Positions 42,058 to 51,405 of a stretch of DNA of 64,000 bases are shown one piece after another. The DNA comes from DASSFG01 sp035547915. Lineage in GTDB: Bacteria > Planctomycetota > Planctomycetia > Pirellulales > JAICIG01. The stretch's first letter is position 1. Each line of letters begins with the position of its first letter. The stretch lies in NCBI GenBank assembly GCA_035547915.1, contig DASZTS010000015.1, positions 62,001 through 126,000 of the forward strand. The letters run 5' to 3'. The notes below the pieces were generated by a model that saw only the letters and a program-made list of their open reading frames with translations, was not told the origin of the DNA and made no database searches. The translations under genes were made by a program, and so were the position numbers.

Positions 42058-42915
42058 ATGTCGATTGAGGGCGTCGATGAGGCGGAACTGCGGCGGCAAG
42101 TGGAACAGCTCAAACAGCAACTTGCCCATGCTCAGCGGCTGACGGCTCTGGGAGAATTGGTGAGCACCACCACGCACGAGTTCAACAACGTGCTGATGAC
42201 GATCATCAACTACGCCAAGCTCGGCCTGCGACACAAGGATCCCGCCACGCACCAAAAGGCCTTCGACAAGATCCTGCACGCCGGCAATCGGGCCGCCCGC
42301 ATCACGAACGGCATCTTGGGCTTCGCCCGCAACCGCTCGGGCAGTCCCGAACCGACCGACATGGTCAAGCTCGTCGACGACACGTTGTTATTGCTCGAAC
42401 GCGAGATGACTAAGTACCGCGTCTCGGTCGAGCGTCAGCTCGAACCGGTTCCTCGTGCCCGCGCCGTTCCGAACCAGATTCAGCAGGTGCTCGTCAACCT
42501 GATGATCAACGCCCGGCAGGCGATGCCGCAGGGTGGACGATTGCTAGTACGCTTGGCCCACGATCGCGACAGCGAAACGGTCGACCTCGTCGTGCGTGAC
42601 ACGGGCTGCGGCATGCCAGCCGATCTGCTTCCCAGGATCTTCGAACCGTTCTTTACGACCAAGCACGGTCCCGACGCCAGCGGCAAGGGCGGCACCGGAC
42701 TGGGCCTGTCGGCTTGCCGCGACATCGTCGAGGCACATCAGGGACGCATCCGCGTCGAAAGCAGCGTCGGCAAGGGAACGGCCTTCACCGTCAAATTGCC
42801 GGTGGCGGCGACGGACTTCCCATCGACTTTGCCGGTTACGGCGACGCCGGATACAGCCGTGGCCCTCGTAGCCACCACGGCGGTTCCACTCCCAGCCTCA
42901 CAAACAACTGGTTGA
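42058..42915 (+). CDS. Soluble histidine kinase (HisKA-HATPase)
   Basis: 285 residues with no transmembrane segment. A short coiled coil (EAELRRQVEQLKQQLAHAQRL) leads into HisKA with His40 in VSTTTHEFNNVLMTIINY, the NtrB/ZraS-like form. The ATP-binding domain has NLMINARQAMPQGG (N box), VVRDTGCGMPADLLPRIFEPFFTTK and GGTGLGLSACRDIVEAHQG (G boxes). With no sensor domain it must take its input from a partner. GGGAGGAT sits just upstream of the start. The last 80 bases overlap the convergent lipoprotein gene. No receiver-domain gene is nearby. Confidence 0.9.
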   Translation: MSIEGVDEAELRRQVEQLKQQLAHAQRLTALGELVSTTTHEFNNVLMTIINYAKLGLRHKDPATHQKAFDKILHAGNRAARITNGILGFARNRSGSPEPTDMVKLVDDTLLLLEREMTKYRVSVERQLEPVPRARAVPNQIQQVLVNLMINARQAMPQGGRLLVRLAHDRDSETVDLVVRDTGCGMPADLLPRIFEPFFTTKHGPDASGKGGTGLGLSACRDIVEAHQGRIRVESSVGKGTAFTVKLPVAATDFPSTLPVTATPDTAVALVATTAVPLPASQTTG

Positions 42916-43477
42916 TCATCTTCTGCTCGAGGTTCGCGTCGCGGCCCATCGGAATCCAACCGGTCACGGTGGGTTGCTGACCGACGGGCATCTGCACGTG
43001 GCGCTGCGAGGTTTCGTTGCGCAGGGTGCCGGAACCGGCGGTGGCGTTGAGCGGCTTGGGAACGTCTTCTAACTCCTTGAAGACGTTCACTTGCACGTTA
43101 AAGCCGCCTTGCAGCGGCAAGACGTAGACGATCGCCTTGCGGCGATAGGTCTGGAAGGTGCTCTCGAGCTTGTCGTAGAACGAGACGGTATCGCTGCGCC
43201 AGGGCTCTGCGAGCGTGGAGCTCGGTTCGGGCCAGGTCCTGATCTCACCCATGGTCAGCGTGACGGTATTGTCGGAGTTGTAGATCCGCCGCACGCGCTC
43301 TTCGTGCTCGAGGCGGAAGTGATCGTCGAGCACGTCGACCAGCGCGTTGTGCACGATCTCGGCATCGGGCACCGGCACGAATACCGGGTTCGGATGCTGT
43401 ACCGTCAGCCAAGCCGTACCGCAGCCCAGGCATGGCAAGGCGAGCGCAATGAATGCGATGTTGAGAGCGCGACGCAC
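42836..43477 (-). CDS. Lipoprotein of unknown function
   Basis: 213 residues; signal with lipobox LPCLGC (Cys19). The body is globular with no low-complexity sequence: DAEIVHNALVDVLDDHFRLEHEERV, then GEIRTWPEPSSTL and RKAIVYVLPLQGGFNVQVNVFKELEDVPKP. The length and order recall a planctomycete lipoprotein family with no known role. Its C-terminal 26 codons are antisense to the end of the histidine kinase gene, a real convergent overlap unless one stop is misread. The 243 bases upstream (43478-43720) show no further gene. Confidence 0.75.
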   Translation of the reverse strand: MRRALNIAFIALALPCLGCGTAWLTVQHPNPVFVPVPDAEIVHNALVDVLDDHFRLEHEERVRRIYNSDNTVTLTMGEIRTWPEPSSTLAEPWRSDTVSFYDKLESTFQTYRRKAIVYVLPLQGGFNVQVNVFKELEDVPKPLNATAGSGTLRNETSQRHVQMPVGQQPTVTGWIPMGRDANLEQKMINQLFVRLGVEPPWWLRGPRLYPASP

Positions 43478-43720
43478 TGAGGAGAATGCCGAGGCAAGAA
43501 ATGCAAAGGGATGGGGGTCGGTAGTGTGGCAAGAAGTTGCTACCGTGGCAAGACGAACGTCCGGTCACAGGGCGAGAGCTGGTGAGCGGGGAAGAAGGCG
43601 CAAGATGGATCGGCTCCTTGCGTAGATTGGCTACGCTGCCCGGCTCGCCAGCAGCTTCAGTTTGATCGCCTTTCGGACTACACTCTCCCTTTTCGACAGA
43701 CCGCGGGCGAAAGCCAAAGC

Positions 43721-44581
43721 ATGGCTATTGCGATTACCGGCTCAGGCGGCCAATTGGGGCAAGAACTCTGTCGACAATTGGGCAGCGCGGCCATCGCACT
43801 CGATCTGCCCGAATTCGATCTGACCGATGCAAGCCGGGTGCGGCAGACGCTCGCTGAGTTGCGACCGCAGGCCGTCATCAACACGGCTGCCTTCACCCAG
43901 GTCGACCGCGCCGAAGAGCAATCTGAGCTTTGCTGGCAGATCAACAGCACCGGCGTCGGTCACGTGACGTCAGTTTGCCGCGAGTTGGCCGTCCCATTGG
44001 TGCAGATCAGCACCGATTACGTTTTCGGCGGTGATGCCCATCGCGCTCGACCGTATCGCGAAGAGGATCGTCCTGATCCGCAGGGCGTCTATGCTCGCAG
44101 TAAGTTGGGGGGCGAGGAGCAGGCGGCCGGTTGGCCGCAGCATATCATCGTGCGGACTTGTGGCCTGTACGGTAAGCCGGGGCCGAAAACACCGGCCGGC
44201 AATTTTGTCGACACGATGCTCAGGCTGGCCCGCCAGGGCAAATCGTTGCGGGTGGTGGCCGACCAGCACTGTACTCCCAGCTATGTGCCACACGTTGCTC
44301 GAGCGCTATTATTCTTGCTCGAACACCGGCATTTCGGCCTATACCATGTGGTGAATGGCGGCGCCACCACCTGGTATGATTTTGCCCAAGAGATCTTTCG
44401 CCAGGCGGGGCTTGGAGTCTCCGTAGAGCGGATCACCACGGCCCAATACGGCGCACGCGCACCCCGTCCGCCGTTTAGTGTTCTCGACACGAGCAAGTAT
44501 CACCGACTCGGTGGACCGGAGATGCCGAGCTGGCAACAAGGGTTGGCAGAATATCTGAGCGCAACGACACGACCAGCGTGA
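43721..44581 (+). CDS. rfbD: dTDP-4-dehydrorhamnose reductase
   Basis: 286 residues of the extended short-chain dehydrogenase fold: nucleotide loop TGSGGQLGQEL at the N-terminus, VINTAAFTQVDRAE, ISTDYVFGGD, catalytic Tyr-x-x-x-Lys in VYARSKLGGEE, and HVVNGGATTWYDFA near the C-terminus. It makes dTDP-L-rhamnose for cell-surface polysaccharide. The other rfb genes (A, B, C) are absent from the window. It lies upstream of galT with a 143-base gap. Confidence 0.93.
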   Translation: MAIAITGSGGQLGQELCRQLGSAAIALDLPEFDLTDASRVRQTLAELRPQAVINTAAFTQVDRAEEQSELCWQINSTGVGHVTSVCRELAVPLVQISTDYVFGGDAHRARPYREEDRPDPQGVYARSKLGGEEQAAGWPQHIIVRTCGLYGKPGPKTPAGNFVDTMLRLARQGKSLRVVADQHCTPSYVPHVARALLFLLEHRHFGLYHVVNGGATTWYDFAQEIFRQAGLGVSVERITTAQYGARAPRPPFSVLDTSKYHRLGGPEMPSWQQGLAEYLSATTRPA

Positions 44582-44724
44582 GCGAACGCGCGTCGACGTT
44601 GTTGTGTCGTTGGCAGCGGTTTGGCGGGCCGCCGGAAGAAACATCGACGGCCGGCTTGCGCTCGCGGGCAACTCCGTTTTTGAGCTTTGCGCCCGACGCC
44701 CCAAACCACTAAGATATTGCGAAT

Positions 44725-45774
44725 ATGCCCGACTTGCGCAAAGACCCGATTGTCGGCCGCTGGGTGATCGTTGCCAAAAGCAGAGCCAAGCGCCCGCACG
44801 ACTTCGTCAGCACACCACAGCTCGTGCCGGGGTCTTTCTGCCCGTTCTGCGAAGGGCACGAAGCCTACACGCCCAGCGAGATCTTGGCCTATCGGCCCGC
44901 CGGTTCGTCGGCCAACGGTACGGGCTGGCGCGTGCGCGTCGTCCCCAACAAGTTTCCCGCGCTGGAGATCGAAGGCGACCTGAATAAGCGCGGCGAAGGC
45001 ATCTACGACATGATGCGCGGCGTGGGCGCTCACGAAGTGATCATCGAGTCGCCGCAACACTTGCTCAGCACGTCGGAACTGCCGGAAGAGAGCCTGCGCG
45101 AGGTCTTATGGGTCTATCGCGACCGCGTGGTCGACCTGAAGAAGGACCGGCGCCTCGTCTACGGCATGCTGTTCAAGAACGTAGGAGCCGCGGCCGGCGC
45201 GTCGCTGGAGCATACGCACAGTCAGTTGATCGTGACGCCCATCGTGCCGATCACCGTGGTGGAAGAGATCAAGGGCGCTTCACAGTTCTATCAGTATCGC
45301 GGGCGGTGCGTCTTCTGTGACATGGTGCAGCAAGAGCTGGCCAACGAAAAGCGTATCGTGCTCGATACGCCCGGTTTCGTCGCCTTCTGCCCCTTCGCCA
45401 GCCGTTTTCCGTTCGAAACCTGGATCCTGCCCAAGGTTCACTCGAGCCATTACGAGACCATCCAAAAACAGGGTGTCGAAGAGTTGGCGCGGGTACTGCG
45501 CAAGGTGGTGGCCAATATCGAGGCCGCCCTCGACCGACCTGGATACAACTACATCGTTCACACGTCACCCTTCGACAGCCAGGAACTCGGGCACTACCAC
45601 TGGCATATCGAGATCATTCCGCGTTTGACCCAAACCGCCGGCTTTGAATGGGGCACCGGGTTTTACATCAATCCGGTCCCACCCGAAGAGGCCGCCGCTT
45701 TCCTGCGCGACGTCGAAATCGAATCGCACGAGATGCTGCCACTGCCAGCGAAGCCATCGCGCCCAGATAAGTAA
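44725..45774 (+). CDS. galT: Galactose-1-phosphate uridylyltransferase
   Basis: 349 residues. Zinc-site Cys39 and Cys42 in SFCPFCEGHE; active-site His163-x-His165-x-Gln167 in LEHTHSQLIVTP, where His165 would carry UMP; second domain with CVFCDM and the closing GHYHWHIEIIPR. It exchanges UMP between UDP-glucose and galactose-1-phosphate in the Leloir pathway. Some relatives act as ADP-sugar phosphorylases, which would also fit a neighbouring alpha-glucan enzyme (GH57, next gene). Confidence 0.9.
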   Translation: MPDLRKDPIVGRWVIVAKSRAKRPHDFVSTPQLVPGSFCPFCEGHEAYTPSEILAYRPAGSSANGTGWRVRVVPNKFPALEIEGDLNKRGEGIYDMMRGVGAHEVIIESPQHLLSTSELPEESLREVLWVYRDRVVDLKKDRRLVYGMLFKNVGAAAGASLEHTHSQLIVTPIVPITVVEEIKGASQFYQYRGRCVFCDMVQQELANEKRIVLDTPGFVAFCPFASRFPFETWILPKVHSSHYETIQKQGVEELARVLRKVVANIEAALDRPGYNYIVHTSPFDSQELGHYHWHIEIIPRLTQTAGFEWGTGFYINPVPPEEAAAFLRDVEIESHEMLPLPAKPSRPDK

Positions 45775-45846
45775 AGTGGTGAAGCTTTGCGGACGATTAC
45801 AAAAACACGGGCACAGAGCAACGGGCGGAGGAATCGCTTCTGTGCC

Positions 45847-45950
45847 TAGAGCGGCTGACCAAACCCGAAAGCTGGAGCGCCGTGGGAGAAAAATCGGCCG
45901 TGAAACGCCAATTTTTCAGAGGCCCGGGCCGGTTTTGTCGGTTGCTCTTA
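45847..45950. repeat. 105-bp palindromic intergenic element, copy 4
   Basis: TAGAGCGGCTGACC at one end, TCGGTTGCTCTTA at the other; inner hairpin AAAAATCGGC/GCCAATTTTT with one mismatch. It lies between galT and the GH57 gene, both on the plus strand, and may separate their transcripts. Reverse orientation, like copy 1. Confidence 0.85.
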
Positions 45951-45994
45951 TATTCCCGTTCCCCCACAACCTGCCTTTTTAGCCTGCCTCGCTC

Positions 45995-48166
45995 ATGTCG
46001 CACACGATCCGCTTTGTCTTGGCGCTGCATAACCACCAGCCGATCGGCAACTTCACCGGAGTGATGGAGCAGGCCTATCAGGAGAGTTACCGCCCCTTTC
46101 TCGATGTTTTCGAGCGCTATCCCACCCTCAAGGTCGGCCTGCATACCAGCGGCTCGTTGATGGAGTGGATCGCGGCGAATCATCCAGAGTATCTGGACAG
46201 GCTGGGCGAGTTGGTGGCCGCGGGTAAGGTCGAAATCATCGGCGGCGCCTACTATGAACCGATCTTGGCGATGATTCCTCGTCGCGATCGTATCGGTCAG
46301 ATCGTCAATTACACGCGGTGGCTCGAACAACGGCTCGATACCAAGGTCCGCGGCATGTGGATTCCCGAGCGCGTCTGGGAGCAGTCGTTCGTCAGCGACC
46401 TGGCGACGGCCGGAATCCAATACACCGTGCTCGACGACTTCCACTTCAAGAACGCAGGGCTCACCCAAGGGCAGCTCGACGGCTACTACGTGACCGAAGA
46501 CGACGGCCAGCTCGTGGCCGTCTTTCCGGGAAGCGAGCGGCTGCGCTATCTGATTCCATTCGCCTCGCCCCAAGAGACGATCGACCATCTTCAATGGATC
46601 GCCTCGCAACGGCCGGGCGCGGTCGTGGTCTGCGGCGACGACGGCGAGAAATTCGGCACGTGGCCGGAGACGCACCGACATGTCTACACGAACGGCTGGT
46701 TGGCCCGCTTCTTCGATCTGCTGGTGGCCAACGAAAGCTGGATCAAGGTGACGACGCTCGGCGAGGCGGTCGACAACGTGCCGCCGCTGGGCAAGGTCTA
46801 CCTGCCCGATAGCAGCTATCGTGAGATGACCGAATGGGCGCTGCCCGCCGAGCAACTCGTGGAATATGAACGGCTCAAACACGAATTGGAGCACGACCCG
46901 CGCTGGCCGGGTCTCTCGCAGTTCGTCAAAGGCGGCTTTTGGCGGAACTTCAAGGTGAAGTATCCCGAGAGCGACGAAATGTATACCCGCATGCTGATGG
47001 TCAGCAAGCGGCTCGAGGAAGCGGTCGAGGCGGGCCACGACAGCGAGTTGGTCGACTATGCCCGCACCGAGCTGTACCGCGGCCAGTGCAATTGCAGCTA
47101 TTGGCATGGCGCGTTCGGCGGCATCTATCTGCCCCACCTGCGCAACGCCGTTTACAACCACCTCATCGCGGCCGAAAACCTGCTCGACCGCGCGGCCGAT
47201 CGCACGGGATCGTGGGTCGAAGCCACGGCCAGCGATTTCAACCTCGATGCCCGCCAAGAAGTGTTTTTGACCAACGATAAGTTGGCCGCGCTCCTGTCGC
47301 CCAATCGCGGCGGCATGATGTACGAGCTCGACGTGCGTTCGATCTGCTTGAATCTGCTGGCGACGCTGGCACGCCGTCCCGAGGCCTATCACCGCAAGGT
47401 GCTGGCCGGCGCCGCCGGCGGCAACGGCCACGTGGCCAGCATCCACGACCGAGTGGTCTTCAAGCAACCGGACCTCGATCAGCGCGTGCAGTACGACACC
47501 TATCCGCGCAAGAGCCTGCTCGACCACTTCTTCGACAACGACACCTCACTCAATGCGCTGGTCTCTGGCCACGCCGAAGAGCGCGGCGACTTCATCCAAG
47601 GCGCCTACGAAGCGCGTGTCCGCCGCAGCCCGCACCGCATCCAGGTGCAGATGGCGCGGCAGGGCGTCGCCTGCGGGCGTCCGATCAAGCTGACCAAGGG
47701 CGTGACCCTCTCGTCGGGTAGCTCGACGCTCGAGATCGCTTACCTGCTGGAGGGGCTGCCGCCCGGCCAACCGGTCCACTTCGGCGTCGAGTTCAATTTC
47801 GCGGCTTTGCCGTCGAACTGCGACGATCGCTACTTCCACGACGGTGATGGACGGCGGCTGGGGCATCTCGGTCGCCAACTCGATCTTGCCGGCGCGGGGG
47901 CGTTGGGGCTGGTCGACGAATGGCTGGGTGTCGAATTGGTGTGGCGCGCGAGCTGCCCCGCCTCGATCTGGACCTTCCCGATCGAGACGGTCAGCCAGTC
48001 GGAGGGCGGCTTCGAGTTGGTACACCAATCGGTCATGGTGCTCCCCCGCTGGTACATCCAGGCCGATGCCGATGGCCGCTGGAGCGTGACCATGAGCCTC
48101 TCCGTCGATACGTCGCGGGCCGAAAGCCGGATGGAGAAACCGGCGGCCGTGGCCGTCGCCCAATAG
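45995..48166 (+). CDS. Glycoside hydrolase family 57: 4-alpha-glucanotransferase / alpha-amylase
   Basis: 723 residues. GH57 conserved regions are all visible: HNHQP (12-16), GGAYYEPILAMIP, GMWIPERVWEQ with nucleophile Glu125, and VVCGDDGEKFGTWP with acid/base Asp215 or Asp216. The C-terminal half fits the DUF1925/DUF1926 beta-sandwich that follows the barrel in amylose 4-alpha-glucanotransferases, and the length matches that subgroup better than branching enzymes. There is no signal peptide, so it acts on intracellular glucan. It follows galT and a hairpin element. Confidence 0.92.
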   Translation: MSHTIRFVLALHNHQPIGNFTGVMEQAYQESYRPFLDVFERYPTLKVGLHTSGSLMEWIAANHPEYLDRLGELVAAGKVEIIGGAYYEPILAMIPRRDRIGQIVNYTRWLEQRLDTKVRGMWIPERVWEQSFVSDLATAGIQYTVLDDFHFKNAGLTQGQLDGYYVTEDDGQLVAVFPGSERLRYLIPFASPQETIDHLQWIASQRPGAVVVCGDDGEKFGTWPETHRHVYTNGWLARFFDLLVANESWIKVTTLGEAVDNVPPLGKVYLPDSSYREMTEWALPAEQLVEYERLKHELEHDPRWPGLSQFVKGGFWRNFKVKYPESDEMYTRMLMVSKRLEEAVEAGHDSELVDYARTELYRGQCNCSYWHGAFGGIYLPHLRNAVYNHLIAAENLLDRAADRTGSWVEATASDFNLDARQEVFLTNDKLAALLSPNRGGMMYELDVRSICLNLLATLARRPEAYHRKVLAGAAGGNGHVASIHDRVVFKQPDLDQRVQYDTYPRKSLLDHFFDNDTSLNALVSGHAEERGDFIQGAYEARVRRSPHRIQVQMARQGVACGRPIKLTKGVTLSSGSSTLEIAYLLEGLPPGQPVHFGVEFNFAALPSNCDDRYFHDGDGRRLGHLGRQLDLAGAGALGLVDEWLGVELVWRASCPASIWTFPIETVSQSEGGFELVHQSVMVLPRWYIQADADGRWSVTMSLSVDTSRAESRMEKPAAVAVAQ

Positions 48167-48182
48167 CTCAGCAGGCCGTAGC

Positions 48183-49580
48183 TCAGCGGGCGGTTCGCAA
48201 ATCGAAGGCCGCCAACTGCCGGTCGGCTCGCACATAGAGCCAGTTTCCGACCAGGGCGGGCGACGTCCACGTCGCACGCCGCAGACCGTCGGCTCCTCGA
48301 CGGCCGGTCGACCTGTTCGGCCCCGCGTCGGCCTCACCCGTCAGCGTGACGGTGGCCAACGGCTGAAACGCCTCGGGCGTGGCCATCGCGACGAGCAGTT
48401 CCCCCCGCTCGTTGAGGCAGAGCAGTTTCGAGCCCGACAAGAGCGGTGTGCAATAGTAGCCGTGATGGCCATCGATCCATACGGTCTTGCCATCGCTCAG
48501 TCGCACGCAACCGAGCTCCCCGCCGTCATTCATGCCATAGACGTGCCCTTCGCGGATGACCATCGACGATAGGTAACTGGTCAGATCGCGGTTCTTCCAA
48601 GCGATGTCTAATGTGCAACCGTCGCCCGACTTCGCGATCTTGAGCGCCGTGAGTGGCCGGCTGTCGCCGGTGACCACGACGTACGGGTCGGCCACCGCCG
48701 GCGTGCCGATGCTCTCGTTGTATTGGATCTGAAAGGGATATTGCCAGAGCTTGCGGCCGGTCGACAACTCGAGACCGACCACTTCGGGACCGGTCATGAC
48801 CACCACTTGCTCGACGCCCGCCAGCCGCGCCGCGACCGGGGACGAATACGAAACCTCGTCGTCGAGCGCGCGCCAGGCCTCGCGGCCCGTATTGGCATCG
48901 AAGGCCATGATCGTGCCCCCCTTCGCGCCGCCGACAGGCGAAATGACGAGGCCGCCCGCCACCAGCACCGAGCCGGTATAGCCGAACAGCGGTACCGGGG
49001 CTCCTTCGCCCTCGGCGATGGGCACGATGACCGATTCCGTGCCGTTCACGTAGGCGCGCCCGCCGCGAAGCTTTTGGTGAATGCCGAAGCGGGACGGAAA
49101 GTTCACCTCCCAGATCCGATTACCGGTAACCGCATCGAGGCATTGGAGGCGGCCGGCGATGCCGAGACTATAGACCTTGCCGGCCGCAACGGCGGGGGTG
49201 CTCTTCGGTCCGTTGCCATGACGAGCGCCGACCGCGTGCGGGTCGAAATCGACGGGGTCTTCGCGCTTCCAAAGCGGCTTGCCGGTCGCGGCGTCGAACG
49301 CCAAAACCTGCTCCGTATTGTCAACGCGATCTGTGACAAAGACGCGCCCCTGGTTGACCACGGGCGACGACCACCCGATGCCCAATGTTGCGGTCCATGC
49401 TGGCTCCAGCTTGGCGGGCCACTTTTCGGGCAATGTGGCACCGTTCGCCACCCCCTGGCCGGTCGGCCCGCGCCAGCGTGGCCAATCTTGCGGCTCACCC
49501 GCCGATACCTGCCCACAGAGGAACACGCTCAAGAGCATCACCATCGGCGCTCGACCTCGCCATCGCGTCACGTCAACCAC
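48183..49580 (-). CDS. Secreted PQQ-like beta-propeller protein
   Basis: 465 residues; signal peptide at about 9-27 (MVMLLSVFLCGQVSAG). The rest is an eight-bladed PQQ-type propeller with repeats such as VLAFDAATGKPLWKREDPVDF, LQCLDAVTGNRIWEVNF and IMAFDANTGREAWRALDDE, beginning with the planctomycete hallmark DWPRWRGPTGQGV. Proteins of this type are numerous in planctomycetes and usually lack the dehydrogenase active site. It is convergent with the GH57 gene, 16 bases apart. Confidence 0.85.
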   Translation of the reverse strand: MVDVTRWRGRAPMVMLLSVFLCGQVSAGEPQDWPRWRGPTGQGVANGATLPEKWPAKLEPAWTATLGIGWSSPVVNQGRVFVTDRVDNTEQVLAFDAATGKPLWKREDPVDFDPHAVGARHGNGPKSTPAVAAGKVYSLGIAGRLQCLDAVTGNRIWEVNFPSRFGIHQKLRGGRAYVNGTESVIVPIAEGEGAPVPLFGYTGSVLVAGGLVISPVGGAKGGTIMAFDANTGREAWRALDDEVSYSSPVAARLAGVEQVVVMTGPEVVGLELSTGRKLWQYPFQIQYNESIGTPAVADPYVVVTGDSRPLTALKIAKSGDGCTLDIAWKNRDLTSYLSSMVIREGHVYGMNDGGELGCVRLSDGKTVWIDGHHGYYCTPLLSGSKLLCLNERGELLVAMATPEAFQPLATVTLTGEADAGPNRSTGRRGADGLRRATWTSPALVGNWLYVRADRQLAAFDLRTAR

Positions 49581-49791
49581 GGCAGCTCTCTTTTGGAGGT
49601 GGTGTTACGGCCCGCGCATTGTATCCCGCGCCTGGCCAAATCACTACCAATCAGCGTCGATGTCGTAACTCTCACTAGCAAAAGGACATGATGATTTCGG
49701 GCGCGTTGGTTGGGGATCTCGCACCGCCTCAAAACCGGACTCCTCTGAAGAACCGCTCCCATCGCAACCGATACCGGATGAGGGAACATAG

Positions 49792-49820
49792 TTGACTTTG
49801 ATAAGTAACATTAGTAGCAT
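49792..49820 (+). promoter_or_regulatory. Putative promoter of cysH
   Basis: TTGACT (49792-49797), 17 bases, then TAGCAT (49815-49820), in an AT-rich stretch 19 bases before the first possible start codon. No clear operator dyad is seen for the downstream Rrf2 regulator. The rest of the 258-base gap (49581-49838) holds no gene. Confidence 0.45.
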
Positions 49821-49838
49821 TCAACCAACATTATTCCC

Positions 49839-50663
49839 ATGTTTACTTGCGCCATGCCCGTCAGCCTCGGATCGTCGCAGAATGTCATTGTGCCGTCGGC
49901 CACACGCAACGGAGAGACAATTGCGGGACGCATGCCGATAGCGCAGCTCGATTGGCCACCCACGAGCGAGTGGATGGCGGAACAGAGTCAACGGCTGGAG
50001 ACGGCGACGCCGCCCGAGATCATTGCTTGGGCCGTCGAGCATTTCTTTCCGCAGCTCACCATGGCCACGGCCTTCGGGCCGGAAGGGTGCCTCATCCTGC
50101 ATTGGCTGGCAGGTATCGAGAAGCGCACCCCAGTCTTCAATCTCGACACGGGCTACCAGTTCCGGGAAACGTTAGAGCTACGTGACCGGATCGCGAAGCG
50201 TTATGGGATCGAGGTGGAGCTCAAACGGCCGGGATCGACGGTTGCCGAATACGAGGCCCAGCACGGTGGGCCGGTCTATAAGACCAACCCCGATCAATGC
50301 TGCCTCGACCGCAAGATCAGCGTGCTCAAGCAGGCGGCCGTGGGCATGAAGGCCTGGATGAGCGGTATCCGCCGCGACCAAAGCGCCGACCGCGCGAAAG
50401 CGCCCATCGTCGGCTGGGACAAAAAGTTCGGCTTGGTCAAAATCAGCCCCTTGGCCAATTGGACAAAGAAGCAGGTCTGGAAGCTGATCGTCGACGAAGA
50501 CATTCCCTACAATCCGCTGCACGACCAGGGTTATACCAGCATCGGCTGCTGGCCCTGCACGCGGGCCGTCATGTTTGGCGAAGACGAACGAGCCGGGCGT
50601 TGGAGCGGCACCGCCAAGACCGAATGCGGACTGCACACGCTCGCCGATCGGGACGAAAAATAA
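49839..50663 (+). CDS. cysH: Phosphoadenylyl/adenylyl-sulfate reductase
   Basis: 274 residues from ATG 49839; the first ~30 residues are unlike the family, and Met32 (MPIAQLDWPPTS, 49932) may be the true start. Adenylyl-sulfate binding: TMATAFGPEGC and FNLDTGYQF. Two cysteine pairs (QCCLDRK and GCWPC) mark the [4Fe-4S] type that reduces APS; the C-terminal Cys in TECGLHT is the nucleophile. It makes sulfite for cysteine synthesis. An Rrf2-type regulator gene follows. The sulfite-oxidase-like gene is far away at 18 kb. Confidence 0.92.
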   Translation: MFTCAMPVSLGSSQNVIVPSATRNGETIAGRMPIAQLDWPPTSEWMAEQSQRLETATPPEIIAWAVEHFFPQLTMATAFGPEGCLILHWLAGIEKRTPVFNLDTGYQFRETLELRDRIAKRYGIEVELKRPGSTVAEYEAQHGGPVYKTNPDQCCLDRKISVLKQAAVGMKAWMSGIRRDQSADRAKAPIVGWDKKFGLVKISPLANWTKKQVWKLIVDEDIPYNPLHDQGYTSIGCWPCTRAVMFGEDERAGRWSGTAKTECGLHTLADRDEK

Positions 50664-50769
50664 ACACCCGACGAGAACCGTCAGGCCATGTGAAGATGCT
50701 TTGCGCCCGGTCGATTGGCCGGCGACTTTCAAAAAAGGGGCTTTGTTGCGGACCAGGTTTGTGTTTTGA

Positions 50770-51198
50770 GTGAAGATCTCGGCCAAGACAGAATACGCCT
50801 GCATCGCGATGCTCGAGCTGGCTGAGCGGTTCGGCTCGGGTGAACCGGTTCGTATTCGCACCATCGCCGAGGAGCACGGTGTGCCTGCACGCTTCCTCGT
50901 GCAGATCCTGCTTCAGCTCAAAGGGGCTGGTTTTGTCACCAGCACGCGCGGGGCATCGGGTGGTTATCAACTCGTCAAGGCACCTGAAGAGATCTCGCTG
51001 GGTGAGGTGATGAGCGTCATCGAAGGCGCTGCCGAGCCGATCACTTCCAGTGCCTCGCCCGAATCGCGCTCGGCGAAAGTTCTGCAAGCCGCTTGGCAGG
51101 AGGTCGCCGATGTGGAACGGCACGCCCTCTACTCGATCACCTTCGCCGACCTCATCGAGCGGGCCCGGAAATCGAGCGAGAACATGTACTACATCTGA
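50770..51198 (+). CDS. Rrf2-family transcriptional regulator
   Basis: 142 residues starting at GTG 50770 (MKISAKTEYACIAMLELAE, the standard Rrf2 start). The winged helix-turn-helix includes RTIAEEHGVPARFLVQILLQL and the wing TSTRGASGGYQL. The three-cysteine iron-sulfur cluster of IscR/NsrR is absent, so it is closer to CymR-type members that sense sulfur metabolites through a partner. It lies 107 bases after cysH on the same strand, so control of sulfate assimilation is a reasonable inference. Confidence 0.9.
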   Translation: MKISAKTEYACIAMLELAERFGSGEPVRIRTIAEEHGVPARFLVQILLQLKGAGFVTSTRGASGGYQLVKAPEEISLGEVMSVIEGAAEPITSSASPESRSAKVLQAAWQEVADVERHALYSITFADLIERARKSSENMYYI

Positions 51199-51405
51199 GA
51201 TGTAGCTGTTCGTCAGCCAATATTCCAAGAAGGCCAGTTCGATCTTGAGCGCCTCGGCGGCCGGCACGTGGGTCGGGCGTGCGGTCATGGCGACGCGGCG
51301 TTCATACCGAGTCGCTCGTTGACGGCGACCAAGTGATTGAATGCCGCCAGTTGCTGGGCGGATCTTCCATCGCGCCTGACACCAGCAGCGGCCGTGGGGC
51401 CATCA
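51199..51405 (-). pseudogene. Decayed fragment of an alpha/beta-hydrolase gene
   Basis: On the minus strand at about 51361-51404 the frame LMAPRPLLVSGAMED matches the segment around the catalytic Asp of acetyl-xylan-esterase-like hydrolases. Neighbouring stretches in other frames (AAFNHLVAVNERLGM; EALKIELAFLEYW) look protein-like but are joined by frameshifts and stops. No start or full domain survives. The assignment rests on one short motif. Confidence 0.35.

Noticed and set aside
45797..47527. A 576-codon minus-strand frame across the GH57 gene
   Set aside because: Antisense to well-conserved GH57 motifs, no start signal or recognisable domain; a composition artefact.
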